A stretch of 17,494 nt of DNA, taken from contig JAJXWC010000027.1 of the NCBI GenBank assembly GCA_021781855.1, forward strand, positions 1 through 17,494, read 5' to 3'. The translations under genes were made by a program, and so were the position numbers. The notes under the pieces are model-generated. The model was not told the origin of the DNA, did no database searches, and was given only the letters and a program-made list of their open reading frames with translations. This document shows positions 7,140 through 13,335 of the stretch, piece after piece. How positions within the stretch are numbered: the first letter of the stretch is position 1; each line of letters begins with the position of its first letter. The stretch is from Bacillota bacterium. GTDB lineage: Bacteria > Bacillota > Bacilli > Lactobacillales > Streptococcaceae.

Positions 7140-7528
7140 TGCTCGCCCTCCGCAAAAACCTCGCTCAGATTGCCCTCTGGGTCAGCGAAATAAAAAGCCC
7201 GCTGCCCCCACGGATAGGTGGTCGGTTCAGAGATGAGCTGCACCCCCGCCGCTTTGAAAGCGGTAAATTTCGCATTGACCTCGGCATGAGAGCCGACCAG
7301 AAATGCCTGCTCCATACGCAGATTGAGCGCCATCGCCGCCTGCTCACCCGTCAACTGCTCGATAAAACTGCGGTTGGACAGCATGAGCCGAAAGCCCGTC
7401 GCCTCATCATAGAGGTCGGCGTGGTCAAGATTTCCGTCCCAGTCGGTCCGAAAGCCCAGATGCGCCACATAAAAGGGTACCATCAGCGCCAAATCCTTGA
7501 CAAAAAGTCCATAAGTGTCTAATTTCAT
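7136..7528 (-). CDS. VOC (glyoxalase/bleomycin resistance) family protein
   Basis: The 130-residue protein has the two beta-alpha-beta-beta-beta halves of the vicinal oxygen chelate fold. The first half starts KLDTYGLFVKDLALMVPFY, and the second ends in the characteristic PWGQRAFYFADPEGNLSEV (about 106-124) with the usual DPEGN turn. Members include glyoxalases, dioxygenases and drug-binding resistance proteins, and the substrate cannot be told from sequence alone. The ATG overlaps the stop codon of the small membrane protein gene (ATGA), and its end overlaps the kinase gene, so these are translationally coupled. The stretch is rich in GC compared with the cas9 side. Confidence 0.85.
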   Translation of the reverse strand: MKLDTYGLFVKDLALMVPFYVAHLGFRTDWDGNLDHADLYDEATGFRLMLSNRSFIEQLTGEQAAMALNLRMEQAFLVGSHAEVNAKFTAFKAAGVQLISEPTTYPWGQRAFYFADPEGNLSEVFAEGEQ

Positions 7529-7806
7529 TTTTTCTTCCTTCCGTAAATGCCGTGCCTTGACAGGAGTCTGAGCGCCACACCGACCGCCAGTACGCTAAGC
7601 AGCACCGTCAGAAAAAGCCAGCTCCACAGCCCCAGAGCGAGAGCCGCCACCAGTCAAGCACCCCAGCTGACAATCGTCCAGCCCCGCACCCGCAGAGCGC
7701 TCTTTTTTTCTTCCCCGCTAAACTCGATAAAAGCCTGCACCACCGAACCCGTAAAAAGCAGCCAGCTGCCGAGAATTCCGACCCAAACCATGAGATTGTT
7801 CATCAT
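7525..7806 (-). pseudogene. Small membrane protein with an in-frame TGA at codon 51
   Basis: Right after the tatD stop, an ATGATG at 7806 opens a frame reading MMNNLMVWVGILGSWLLF, then a charged segment (EFSGEEKKSALRVRGW), then TGA at 7654-7656. The same frame continues with a second clear hydrophobic segment (LVAALALGLWSWLFLTVLL) and a basic end (RLLSRHGIYGRKKK), stopping at 7525. The stop overlaps the start of the VOC gene. The full frame would give a 93-residue protein with two or three membrane helices. TGA for TGG (Trp) by a single base change is the simplest reading, so this is a nonsense mutation or a sequence error. I do not know the family. Confidence 0.65.
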
Positions 7807-7809
7807 TTT

Positions 7810-8583
7810 TCAGAGCTCCAGTCCAAATATCCGCAGCGCATTTGCCGTCGTCGCTGCTGCCACTTCGTCAGCCGTCAGCCCCCGCAGCTCAGCGATTTTC
7901 TCGACCACGTAGCGGGTGTAACCCGGCGTATTTTCTCGTCCGCGAAAAGGCACTGGTGTCAAATAGGGTGCATCTGTTTCCACCAAAATTCTGTCCAATG
8001 GTAATTTTGCAACCGCCTCTTGCTCAGCTAAGGCTTTTTTGAAAGTAATCACGCCTGAAAATGAAATCATCATGCCAAGTTCGACAAATTTGATTGCTTC
8101 ATCGTAAGTTCCCGAAAAAGAATGCATAATTGCGCCGGCAGGCCCCACACCTTCTGATTTGATAATATTATACGTATCATTAATACTATCTCTTGTGTGT
8201 ACCTGAAATGGTACATTTGCAATTTTAGACAGTGCAATTTGTTTTCTAAAAACGCGCTCCTGCTCTTCCTTAGGTCGCACCATCCAATGATAATCTAACC
8301 CAATCTCACCTACTGCAAGCACTTTTGGATTTGACAATTTTGTCAAAAGATACTGCTCAGCCCGTTCATCAAATTCCGCTGCGTCATCAGGGTGCCAACC
8401 GATTGTAGCGTAACATTCATCAAATTGCTCAGCTAAGTAAATTGCACGATTATTTAATTCATAATTACTGCCGACATTATTTATCCGCACGACATCAAAT
8501 TCGTGCGCCTTACTAATTTCTCCCGCTTCACGCCCTTGAAATTCGTCTGCGTTCAAGTGCGTATGTGTGTCAAATATTTCCAT
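7810..8583 (-). CDS. tatD: TatD family metal-dependent DNase
   Basis: TatD proteins are metal-dependent hydrolases with 3'-5' exonuclease or DNase activity, thought to act in DNA repair and nucleic acid turnover. The 257-residue product shows every metal ligand of the TIM-barrel family: FDTHTHL (H7, H9), VGEIGLDYHW (E93), FQVHTRD (H129), IMHSFSG (H154) and VETDAPYLTP (D204). The length is normal. The ATG at 8583 lies just after a promoter. In related bacteria tatD is followed directly by rnmV; here the membrane protein, VOC and kinase genes lie between them. Confidence 0.96.
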   Translation of the reverse strand: MEIFDTHTHLNADEFQGREAGEISKAHEFDVVRINNVGSNYELNNRAIYLAEQFDECYATIGWHPDDAAEFDERAEQYLLTKLSNPKVLAVGEIGLDYHWMVRPKEEQERVFRKQIALSKIANVPFQVHTRDSINDTYNIIKSEGVGPAGAIMHSFSGTYDEAIKFVELGMMISFSGVITFKKALAEQEAVAKLPLDRILVETDAPYLTPVPFRGRENTPGYTRYVVEKIAELRGLTADEVAAATTANALRIFGLEL

Positions 8584-8590
8584 AGATTAT

Positions 8591-8619
8591 ATTATAGCAA
8601 GATGTGAGTAGGAGCGCAA
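8591..8619 (-). promoter_or_regulatory. tatD promoter
   Basis: On the minus strand TTGCGC (8614-8619) and TATAAT (8591-8596) are 17 bases apart, and the -10 box ends only a few bases before the tatD ATG at 8583. The start of transcription would lie very close to the ATG, so the transcript would be leaderless or nearly so. Confidence 0.6.
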
Positions 8620-8631
8620 TGATAGCAAAAA

Positions 8632-8867
8632 TCATTCATCCATTTTTCGATTAAAGTTTCGACGTTCTTCATCTCGAGCCTCTTCGATTTCCTGTTGCTT
8701 TTTACGGATTTCCCAGTTGTATTCCTCAACAGTTTGTTCAAATTGACTGCTAAATTGCTTGGCAGAGCCATAAGGCAAGTCTTGATAAACTTACCCGCGA
8801 CTAAAGCCGCAAGCTTCATGTTAAATTCATTATATACTTTTCTTACAAACGTTTCCATAATCGACAT
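8632..8867 (-). pseudogene. Small gene of unknown function with a frameshift
   Basis: The first part from 8867 reads SIMETFVRKVYNEF and KLAALVAGKFI. From about 8785 the frame gives an ill-formed sequence, while the next frame reads QDLPYGSAKQFSSQFEQTVE and then a charged helical tail (EIRKKQQEIEEARDEERRNF) ending at a TGA at 8632-8634. The strong amphipathic, coiled-coil-like character of the second frame suggests it is the true C-terminus, with one base lost in the region 8782-8790. The start codon is uncertain: 8867, 8858 and 8822 are candidates, and none has a good ribosome binding site. I do not recognise the family. The tatD promoter lies just beyond its end. Confidence 0.5.
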
Positions 8868-9009
8868 GGAGCAGAATTTTTATATATAAAACCTCTGAAT
8901 TGATTTTAAAAAATAGATTCATTTTTCAGAAACCATTTTTCATTCTATTCCCCTGTATTCTTGAAATTGTTATATTTTCGTGAATAATCTTATAAATTTT
9001 TATCTTAAC

Positions 9010-9018
9010 AGTGCGTGC
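9010..9018 (+). repeat. Left copy of a 9-bp direct repeat flanking the toxin-antitoxin pair
   Basis: AGTGCGTGC at 9010-9018 is repeated in the same orientation at 9685-9693. The toxin, antitoxin and terminator lie between the copies. Nine bases is short enough to arise by chance, so this is only a possible trace of insertion. Confidence 0.25.
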
Positions 9019-9087
9019 TCAAACTCTCGCCAAGTAAGTTTCTGTTTCATTTTCGCTTTGAGTTTACTAGCAATTATCTTATAGCCA

Positions 9088-9119
9088 AAAAAGCTTTGAC
9101 CGTTTGGTCAAAGCTTTTT
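9088..9119 (-). terminator. Strong terminator behind the toxin-antitoxin operon
   Basis: AAAAAGCTTTGACC (9088-9101) pairs perfectly with GGTCAAAGCTTTTT (9106-9119) around GTTT. The T-rich arm works in both directions. It lies 15 bases after the toxin stop codon. Confidence 0.9.
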
Positions 9120-9133
9120 CAGTAAATTTCCTC

Positions 9134-9388
9134 TCAACCTTCAATATGATTTTTTACGGCTTGAATTATCATCTCATCTGCTTTGCTGTCAAATTTGAAA
9201 ACTAAGCAATTTTCTTCATCAACTTTTACGGAAAAATAATGTTTAAGATTTCCAAAAGGCTCTGCGTTTTCTGTTCCTTGATATTCAATATATTCAATAA
9301 TCAGATTGAGCTCATTAAAATAAACAGGATTTTCAGTTCTTAGCCGAAGATAATCTTGCCAAGCACTATCTGTCCAACATTTTTGCAC
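9134..9388 (-). CDS. YoeB/Txe-like toxin of a type II toxin-antitoxin pair, active site degenerate
   Basis: YoeB-type toxins cut mRNA in the ribosome. The 84-residue product starts with a family-like MQKCWTDSAWQDYL and has the expected order of helices and strands, ending in a C-terminal strand (DEMIIQAVKNHIEG). It starts with GTG at 9388 inside the antitoxin gene, 23 bases before that gene ends, with GAGG as ribosome binding site. YoeB normally has SRRIxxEHRLVY, containing its catalytic arginine, and ends in RYHY. Here the aligned part reads FSVKVDEENCLVF and the end lacks HY. The key arginine and terminal histidine-tyrosine are therefore not evident, and activity is doubtful or depends on other residues. 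The pairing with a RelB/DinJ antitoxin supports the assignment. YafQ/RelE relatives are alternatives. Confidence 0.75.
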   Translation of the reverse strand: MQKCWTDSAWQDYLRLRTENPVYFNELNLIIEYIEYQGTENAEPFGNLKHYFSVKVDEENCLVFKFDSKADEMIIQAVKNHIEG

Positions 9389-9653
9389 TCACATTTTCCT
9401 CGTTTTCTAACAACTCATGTTCAGCCACTTCTCCAGCCTCTGTCTCAATAATCCGCTCTTTAAGGTGCTCAAGATTTTTCTGATTAAACAAAGCGTCATT
9501 TACTCGAAGAGTAAACGGAATCTGTCCGTCAGCAACTACTCTTTTTAAAAAAGCAGTTACTGCAACACTCATATTAAGTCCCATTGATTCAAATACAAGA
9601 TTTGCTTGCTCTTTTAATTCCTTGTCAATTCTCACATTGATATTACTAATCAT
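9366..9653 (-). CDS. RelB/DinJ family antitoxin
   Basis: The 95-residue protein begins with the ribbon-helix-helix segment NINVRIDKELKEQANLVFES and continues with MGLNMSVAVTAFLKRVV and DGQIPFTLRV, the standard DinJ/RelB dimerisation and DNA-binding domain. The acidic tail (ETEAGEVAEHELLENEEN) is the likely toxin-binding part. It binds and neutralises the toxin encoded just downstream, and such antitoxins usually repress their own promoter. AGAGGA lies before the ATG. An inverted repeat at 9704-9715, about 50 bases upstream, is a candidate operator. Confidence 0.9.
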   Translation of the reverse strand: MISNINVRIDKELKEQANLVFESMGLNMSVAVTAFLKRVVADGQIPFTLRVNDALFNQKNLEHLKERIIETEAGEVAEHELLENEENVSAKMLDR

Positions 9654-9684
9654 GTCTCACTTATCCTCTTAATTTAACCTAGGA

Positions 9685-9693
9685 AGTGCGTGC
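9685..9693 (+). repeat. Right copy of the 9-bp direct repeat flanking the toxin-antitoxin pair
   Basis: Same sequence and orientation as 9010-9018 (AGTGCGTGC). It lies in the leader of the antitoxin gene, 31 bases before its ATG. See the left copy for the doubt about its meaning. Confidence 0.25.
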
Positions 9694-9703
9694 CAATTTC
9701 CCT

Positions 9704-9715
9704 GTGTAAATACAC
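9704..9715. promoter_or_regulatory. Candidate operator of the toxin-antitoxin operon
   Basis: GTGTA-AA-TACAC is a perfect inverted repeat of 5-bp arms about 50 bases before the antitoxin ATG, where an autorepressing ribbon-helix-helix antitoxin would bind. A second partial half site (CCACAC) follows at once. No clear -35/-10 pair could be fixed. Confidence 0.35.
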
Positions 9716-9790
9716 CACACTATCCCTTCTCTTTCATTCTGTATAGCTTTAGCGCTTACCATTTATTTCAAATCAGTTAGGCTTAACACT

Positions 9791-9802
9791 ACAGCATGCT
9801 GT
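9791..9802. repeat. Perfect 12-bp palindrome
   Basis: ACAGCATGCTGT reads the same on both strands. It lies between the acetyltransferase gene and the antitoxin gene, upstream of the latter. It could be a regulator site; nothing else in the sequence supports a specific role. Confidence 0.3.
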
Positions 9803-9898
9803 TGAGCTTGCGAACAGAGCAATTCTTCATAACGAAGCGGAGATAAACTTCACAGCAGGGTTTCTTCTAAAGAAAGTTTCCTTCCATAGACGAAATAA

Positions 9899-10177
9899 TC
9901 AGCTCAAACTTTCTGCCAACACATCTTTATAGTCAGGTTTTAGGGCAAACTCTCGAACAGCAAACGGACAAGTCGGGAAAATTTTACGTTTTTCACGCCT
10001 TGCTTTTTCAATTCCGCTTGCAACGAGTTGCTCAGCGAATTTCTGACCGCGGTAATTGGGATTGACATAAGTATGATTGATGACAAAAATATCGCCACGG
10101 TCGACGAAAGTCATTTCTCCCACTTCTTCTTCATCATCGTAAAGAACAAAGCGATTTTTCTCTTCAACGATTTTCAT
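9899..10177 (-). CDS. Small GNAT-like N-acetyltransferase, YjdJ type
   Basis: The 92-residue protein is the short, single-domain GNAT type. It has an N-terminal strand pair (RFVLYDDEEEVGEMTFVDRG), the acetyl-CoA loop NPNYRGQKFAEQLV (about 38-51), and the end KIFPTCPFAVREFALKPDY, which is typical of the YjdJ group. It starts one base after the stop codon of the YjdI-like gene, with GGGG as ribosome binding site, so the two are translated together. The same pair is adjacent in E. coli (yjdI-yjdJ). The acetyl acceptor is unknown. No clear terminator follows; a weak 6-bp hairpin lies at about 9863-9878. Confidence 0.88.
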   Translation of the reverse strand: MKIVEEKNRFVLYDDEEEVGEMTFVDRGDIFVINHTYVNPNYRGQKFAEQLVASGIEKARREKRKIFPTCPFAVREFALKPDYKDVLAESLS

Positions 10178-10178
10178 T

Positions 10179-10457
10179 TTATTTTTCCCCTTTACTCACT
10201 CGAATATATTTTAGTGCACCACTTGGACAACGATTGATGATTTCAACATTTCGGTCGGCGGATTCGTTATCCGCAATAATCCAGGGTTTACGCCCTACTT
10301 CATATACTTGAGCAGAACCTCTGACACATTCCCCCGCATGTTCACAGATATTCTTATTATAAAAAATATTTATTTCTTTACCCGAATACTTCCGATAGCC
10401 TTCATCAAGTAGTTGAGCTTCATTTACCTCTACACCATTGAGCTTATTTCCATCCAT
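10179..10457 (-). CDS. YjdI-type Fe-S mono-cluster protein
   Basis: The 92-residue product matches the E. coli YjdI pattern: a GYRKYSGKEINIFYNKNIC start, the CEHAGECVRG cysteine pair, RKPWIIADN in the middle, and CPSGALKYI near the end. Three cysteines (two five residues apart in CEHAGEC, one in RCPSGAL) and the histidine beside the first are the likely cluster ligands, as in E. coli YjdI. The E. coli protein lacks most of the N-terminal extension (about 18 residues) seen here. Its role is unknown, but electron transfer to a partner enzyme is a fair inference. It lies between a flavin-dependent monooxygenase gene and a YjdJ-type acetyltransferase in one operon. Confidence 0.9.
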   Translation of the reverse strand: MDGNKLNGVEVNEAQLLDEGYRKYSGKEINIFYNKNICEHAGECVRGSAQVYEVGRKPWIIADNESADRNVEIINRCPSGALKYIRVSKGEK

Positions 10458-10511
10458 TTTGATAATCTCCTTTTTTGTCTTATAAACTCTCGTACAGCCT
10501 TCTTTTTAAGG

Positions 10512-11528
10512 CTACTTCCAATTCAAATCAGGCGCAACCTCTTTCATGATTGTATCAAGAAGATGAATATTGTAATCCACACCTAGTGTATTGGGAACTG
10601 TAACCAAAACCGTATCTGCCTCTTTGATTGCTTCATCATCTTTCAACTCATTGACAATCTTATCTGGTGTTCCCGCAAATGTTCTACCAAAAATGGTCGG
10701 GTTTTTATGATAAGCAAGATAGCCAATTGAATCCTGAGCTTCCGCATCGCCTAATATTTGCTTATCCAAATCATTAACGATTGGCAATATTGAACGAGTG
10801 ACAAGCGTTCGAGGCTCGAAATCATGCCCTGCTTTCTTCCAAGCTTCTTTATATGCTCTTAACTGTTTTGCCTGCTGAATATGAAAAGGCTCATTTGATT
10901 CATAATTAACCAGTGTTGAGGACTGTAAATTCATTCCGTGCTCTGCAGCCCAAATTGCTGTTTGCTGCGAACCTGCTCCCCACCAAATGCGCTGTCTCAA
11001 TCCTTCAGAATAGGGCTCAATACGAAGAAGCTGCTGCTCTTGCGGAAACATCGGCTGCGGATTAGGTTCAGCAAATGGCTTACCATCCAGAAGATCCAAA
11101 AATTTAAGTGTCCTTTCACGCGCAATCTCTTTCACATCTTCTTCACTGAAATCATAACCAAAATGTTTCCAGCCATCAAGCACTTGTTCAGGAGAACCAC
11201 GTCCTACGCCAAGTTGTACACGATTTTGCGTCATAATATCCGTTAATCCGGCATTTTCTGCCATATAAAATGGATTTTCATAACGCATATCAATCAGCCC
11301 AGTTCCAATTTCTATTTTACTTGTCTGTGCACCGATGGCAGCCAACAAAGGAAAGGGAGAACCGATTTGATTAGCAAAATGATGAACTCTAAAATAGGCT
11401 CCGTCAATTCCGATTTTTTCCGCCTCCACAGCCAGTTCAACAGATTGCAAATAAGAATCTTTGGCAGTTTTGACTAAAGACCCCTGATTCATCCAAAAAC
11501 CAAAACTTAGAAATCCGATTTTTTTCAT
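10512..11528 (-). CDS. LLM class flavin-dependent monooxygenase (luciferase-like)
   Basis: The 338-residue protein has the bacterial luciferase-like TIM barrel: KIGFLSFGFW at the N-terminus, GAYFRVHHFANQ, EIGTGLIDMRYENPFYMAE, the GVGRGSPEQVLDGWKHFG loop, and the IWWGAGSQQTAIWAAEHGMN and RTFAGTPDKIVNEL segments. Such enzymes oxidise substrates with reduced FMN and oxygen; the substrate is not evident. The start at 11528 (MKKIGF) is chosen because AAGGAAG lies before it. A longer frame begins at 11573, but that ATG lies inside a palindrome and has no ribosome binding site. It is the first gene of an operon with the YjdI- and YjdJ-type genes, separated by 54 bases that hold a short stem-loop (AGCCTT/AAGGCT, 10496-10513). 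Confidence 0.92.
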   Translation of the reverse strand: MKKIGFLSFGFWMNQGSLVKTAKDSYLQSVELAVEAEKIGIDGAYFRVHHFANQIGSPFPLLAAIGAQTSKIEIGTGLIDMRYENPFYMAENAGLTDIMTQNRVQLGVGRGSPEQVLDGWKHFGYDFSEEDVKEIARERTLKFLDLLDGKPFAEPNPQPMFPQEQQLLRIEPYSEGLRQRIWWGAGSQQTAIWAAEHGMNLQSSTLVNYESNEPFHIQQAKQLRAYKEAWKKAGHDFEPRTLVTRSILPIVNDLDKQILGDAEAQDSIGYLAYHKNPTIFGRTFAGTPDKIVNELKDDEAIKEADTVLVTVPNTLGVDYNIHLLDTIMKEVAPDLNWK

Positions 11529-11551
11529 AAAATGCCCTGCTTCCTTTTTGA

Positions 11552-11573
11552 TTGCATATATTATGATATGCAA
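11552..11573. promoter_or_regulatory. Palindromic operator candidate in front of the monooxygenase operon
   Basis: TTGCATAT (11552-11559) and ATATGCAA (11566-11573) form a perfect 8-bp inverted repeat with a 6-base spacer. It lies just downstream of the predicted transcription start and 24 bases before the start codon, so a bound repressor would block elongation. MarR- or HxlR-type regulators bind such sites; none is encoded nearby. Confidence 0.55.
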
Positions 11574-11593
11574 AAATTTTATTATGTACCCAC

Positions 11594-11622
11594 ATTATAC
11601 ATCTAAAATAAAACGATATCAA
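11594..11622 (-). promoter_or_regulatory. Promoter of the monooxygenase-yjdI-yjdJ operon
   Basis: On the minus strand TTGATA (11617-11622), a 17-base spacer and TATAAT (11594-11599) form a near-consensus sigma-A promoter. Transcription would start near 11587, giving a leader of about 58 bases that contains the palindrome at 11552-11573. Confidence 0.8.
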
Positions 11623-11774
11623 GTTCGAAGTGAATATTTTATCTGTACAAAATTCTTCCTCACTCACAGATATCAAGAAGGAATCTCGTAGCTCTATTAC
11701 AACATTTCTCACTTCTGAAAATCGGAGTGCTTAACACTTGCTAGGATAAAAGCAACAAAATTTTGAAAAAACAA
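11623..11774. other. Non-coding stretch between the monooxygenase promoter and the asnS terminator
   Basis: With the promoter, operator and terminator, the whole gap between the monooxygenase start (11528) and the asnS stop (11962) is 433 bases without a gene. In this part I see AT-rich sequence without a convincing gene. A minus-strand open frame crosses it (11712-11437) but overlaps the promoter and the monooxygenase start and has no family character. Confidence 0.5.
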
Positions 11775-11799
11775 AAATGCTCCAAAAAATGGAACATTT
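11775..11799 (-). terminator. Terminator of the asnS transcript
   Basis: AAATGCTCCA (11775-11784) pairs with TGGAACATTT (11790-11799) around AAAAA, with one G-T pair. Read on the minus strand it is followed by TTTTTGTTTTTTC. It lies 163 bases after the asnS stop. Confidence 0.85.
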
Positions 11800-11819
11800 A
11801 TTTCAATAACACGTACTAA

Positions 11820-11950
11820 TCCCCCACCTCTATCGTAGGTGCCCAATCGCACTTCGTTATGAAAGGCGAATAGATAGACAGGAAACCTACTCATAAGTCG
11901 CCTCGCTCTTGCAACTAGAAATTCAGTGGGAGTCAAAACTCCTACCTCCA
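11820..11950 (-). other. Hairpin-rich 3' region of asnS, possible remnant of a mobile element end or structured RNA
   Basis: Within the asnS 3' leader-out region several hairpins sit close together: CACCT/AGGTG (11825-11841) and GTGGGAGT/ACTCCTAC, loop CAAA (11926-11945), plus GGCGA/TCGCC-type pairing around 11865-11905. A row of such hairpins without coding sense recalls the right end of IS200/IS605-type elements or a structured RNA. A 12-base piece (CTTCGTTATGAA, 11852-11863) recurs in inverse orientation at 9826-9837. I cannot name the element. Confidence 0.35.
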
Positions 11951-11961
11951 CTTCATTTATA

Positions 11962-13305
11962 TTAAGGTTTGATACGATGCAGCATCCGTGGGAATGGAAT
12001 AGCTTCACGGATATGCTCAGTTCCGGCAACAAAGGTAACCATGCGTTCAAGGCCGAGTCCAAAGCCTGCATGAGGGACTGAACCGTATTTACGAAGGTCA
12101 AGATACCAGTCATAATCTTCTGCTTTCAGTCCAAAATTTTCAACCTTTTTCAGCAACAAATCATAATCTGTTTCACGCTCAGAGCCGCCGATGATTTCTC
12201 CGTAACCTTCTGGTGCAAGCAAATCGGCACAGAGCACACGTTCAGGGTTATGTGGGTCTGGTTTCATGTAAAAAGCTTTGAAACTTGCCGGATAATTGCA
12301 AACAAAAGTAGGCACACCATAGAAATTAGAAATCCAAGTTTCATGTGGGCTTCCAAAATCATCTCCATGTTCCAGATGCTCATAATCCGCCCCTTCTTCA
12401 CCTTCATGAGCCTGCAAAATGTCAATGACTTCATCATAAGGTACACGTTTAAACGGCGTATCCACATATTTTTGCAGCAAAGTCGTGTCGCGCTCAAGAA
12501 TATCTAGCGCATAAGCTGCATTATCCAAAACACCTTTAATCATGTGCTTCACGTAGGCTTCTTGAATATCCAGAGATTCGTCATGCGTCACAAACGGATA
12601 CTCTGCATCCATCATCCAAAATTCAGTCAAATGACGGCGTGTTTTTGATTTTTCAGCACGGAAAACAGGGCCAAAGTCAAAGACGCGTCCAAGTGCCATC
12701 GCTCCTGCTTCAAGATAAAGCTGTCCAGATTGAGAAAGAAAAGCTGGATTGCCAAAATAATCCGTCTCAAAAAGTTCAGTCGTGTTTTCAGCTGCATTTC
12801 CAGAAAGGATTGGACTGTCGAACTTAATAAACCCATTTTTCGCAAAGAAATCATAGCTGGCGTAAATAATGGCATTTCGAATCTGCATAATTGCCATTTG
12901 ACGCTTAGAGCGCAACCAGAGATGACGATGGTCCATCAAAAAGTCTGTCCCGTGGTCTTTGGGCGTAATCGGATAATCATTTGAATCACTAATCACTTCA
13001 AGGTCAGTCACGTCAAGCTCATAGCCGAATTTCGAACGACTGTCCTCTTTGACCATTCCTGTCACATAGACTGATGTTTCTTGTGATAAATGCTTGATTT
13101 CTTCAAATTTCGCTGTACCTACTTCTTCGCCAAATGCTTCAATCATATTCGGCTTGAATACAACGGCTTGAAAAAATGCTGTCCCATCGCGCAACTGCAA
13201 GAATTGGAGTTTACCTTTGCCCGATTTGTCAGCGAGCCAAGCACCGATTTTTACCGTCTCTCCAACGTGATTTTTCACATCAATGATTGAAATTAAGTCT
13301 TTCAT
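11962..13305 (-). CDS. asnS: Asparaginyl-tRNA synthetase
   Basis: Charges tRNA-Asn with asparagine in the cytoplasm. The 447-residue protein has the N-terminal OB-fold anticodon-binding domain (KIGAWLADKSGKGKLQFLQL, then DGTAFFQAVVF) and the class II catalytic core with motif 2 (FRAEKSKTRRHLTEFWMMDA) and motif 3 (GFGLGLERMVTFVAG). It contains the LTEFWMMDAEYPF segment normal for AsnRS, and the length is typical. The ATG has AGAAAG before it and lies 30 bases after the acetyltransferase stop. It is the last gene of a run that includes dinG, ypmB and aspC, the order also seen in Bacillus (dinG-ypmA-ypmB-aspB-asnS). Confidence 0.98.
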   Translation of the reverse strand: MKDLISIIDVKNHVGETVKIGAWLADKSGKGKLQFLQLRDGTAFFQAVVFKPNMIEAFGEEVGTAKFEEIKHLSQETSVYVTGMVKEDSRSKFGYELDVTDLEVISDSNDYPITPKDHGTDFLMDHRHLWLRSKRQMAIMQIRNAIIYASYDFFAKNGFIKFDSPILSGNAAENTTELFETDYFGNPAFLSQSGQLYLEAGAMALGRVFDFGPVFRAEKSKTRRHLTEFWMMDAEYPFVTHDESLDIQEAYVKHMIKGVLDNAAYALDILERDTTLLQKYVDTPFKRVPYDEVIDILQAHEGEEGADYEHLEHGDDFGSPHETWISNFYGVPTFVCNYPASFKAFYMKPDPHNPERVLCADLLAPEGYGEIIGGSERETDYDLLLKKVENFGLKAEDYDWYLDLRKYGSVPHAGFGLGLERMVTFVAGTEHIREAIPFPRMLHRIKP

Positions 13306-13335
13306 AATAAATCTTTCTAAAATGTATTCTATTTT

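Noticed and set aside
9757..9930. Plus-strand frame reading LQHAVELANRAILHNEAEI and onward
   Set aside because: It looks protein-like for a short stretch but has no start codon or homologue that I can name and runs into the acetyltransferase gene on the other strand.
11437..11712. 91-codon minus-strand open frame before the monooxygenase
   Set aside because: It contains the promoter and operator and runs into the monooxygenase gene in another frame.
11709..12113. 134-codon minus-strand open frame behind asnS
   Set aside because: It overlaps the asnS end in another frame, runs through hairpins and the terminator, and shows no domain.
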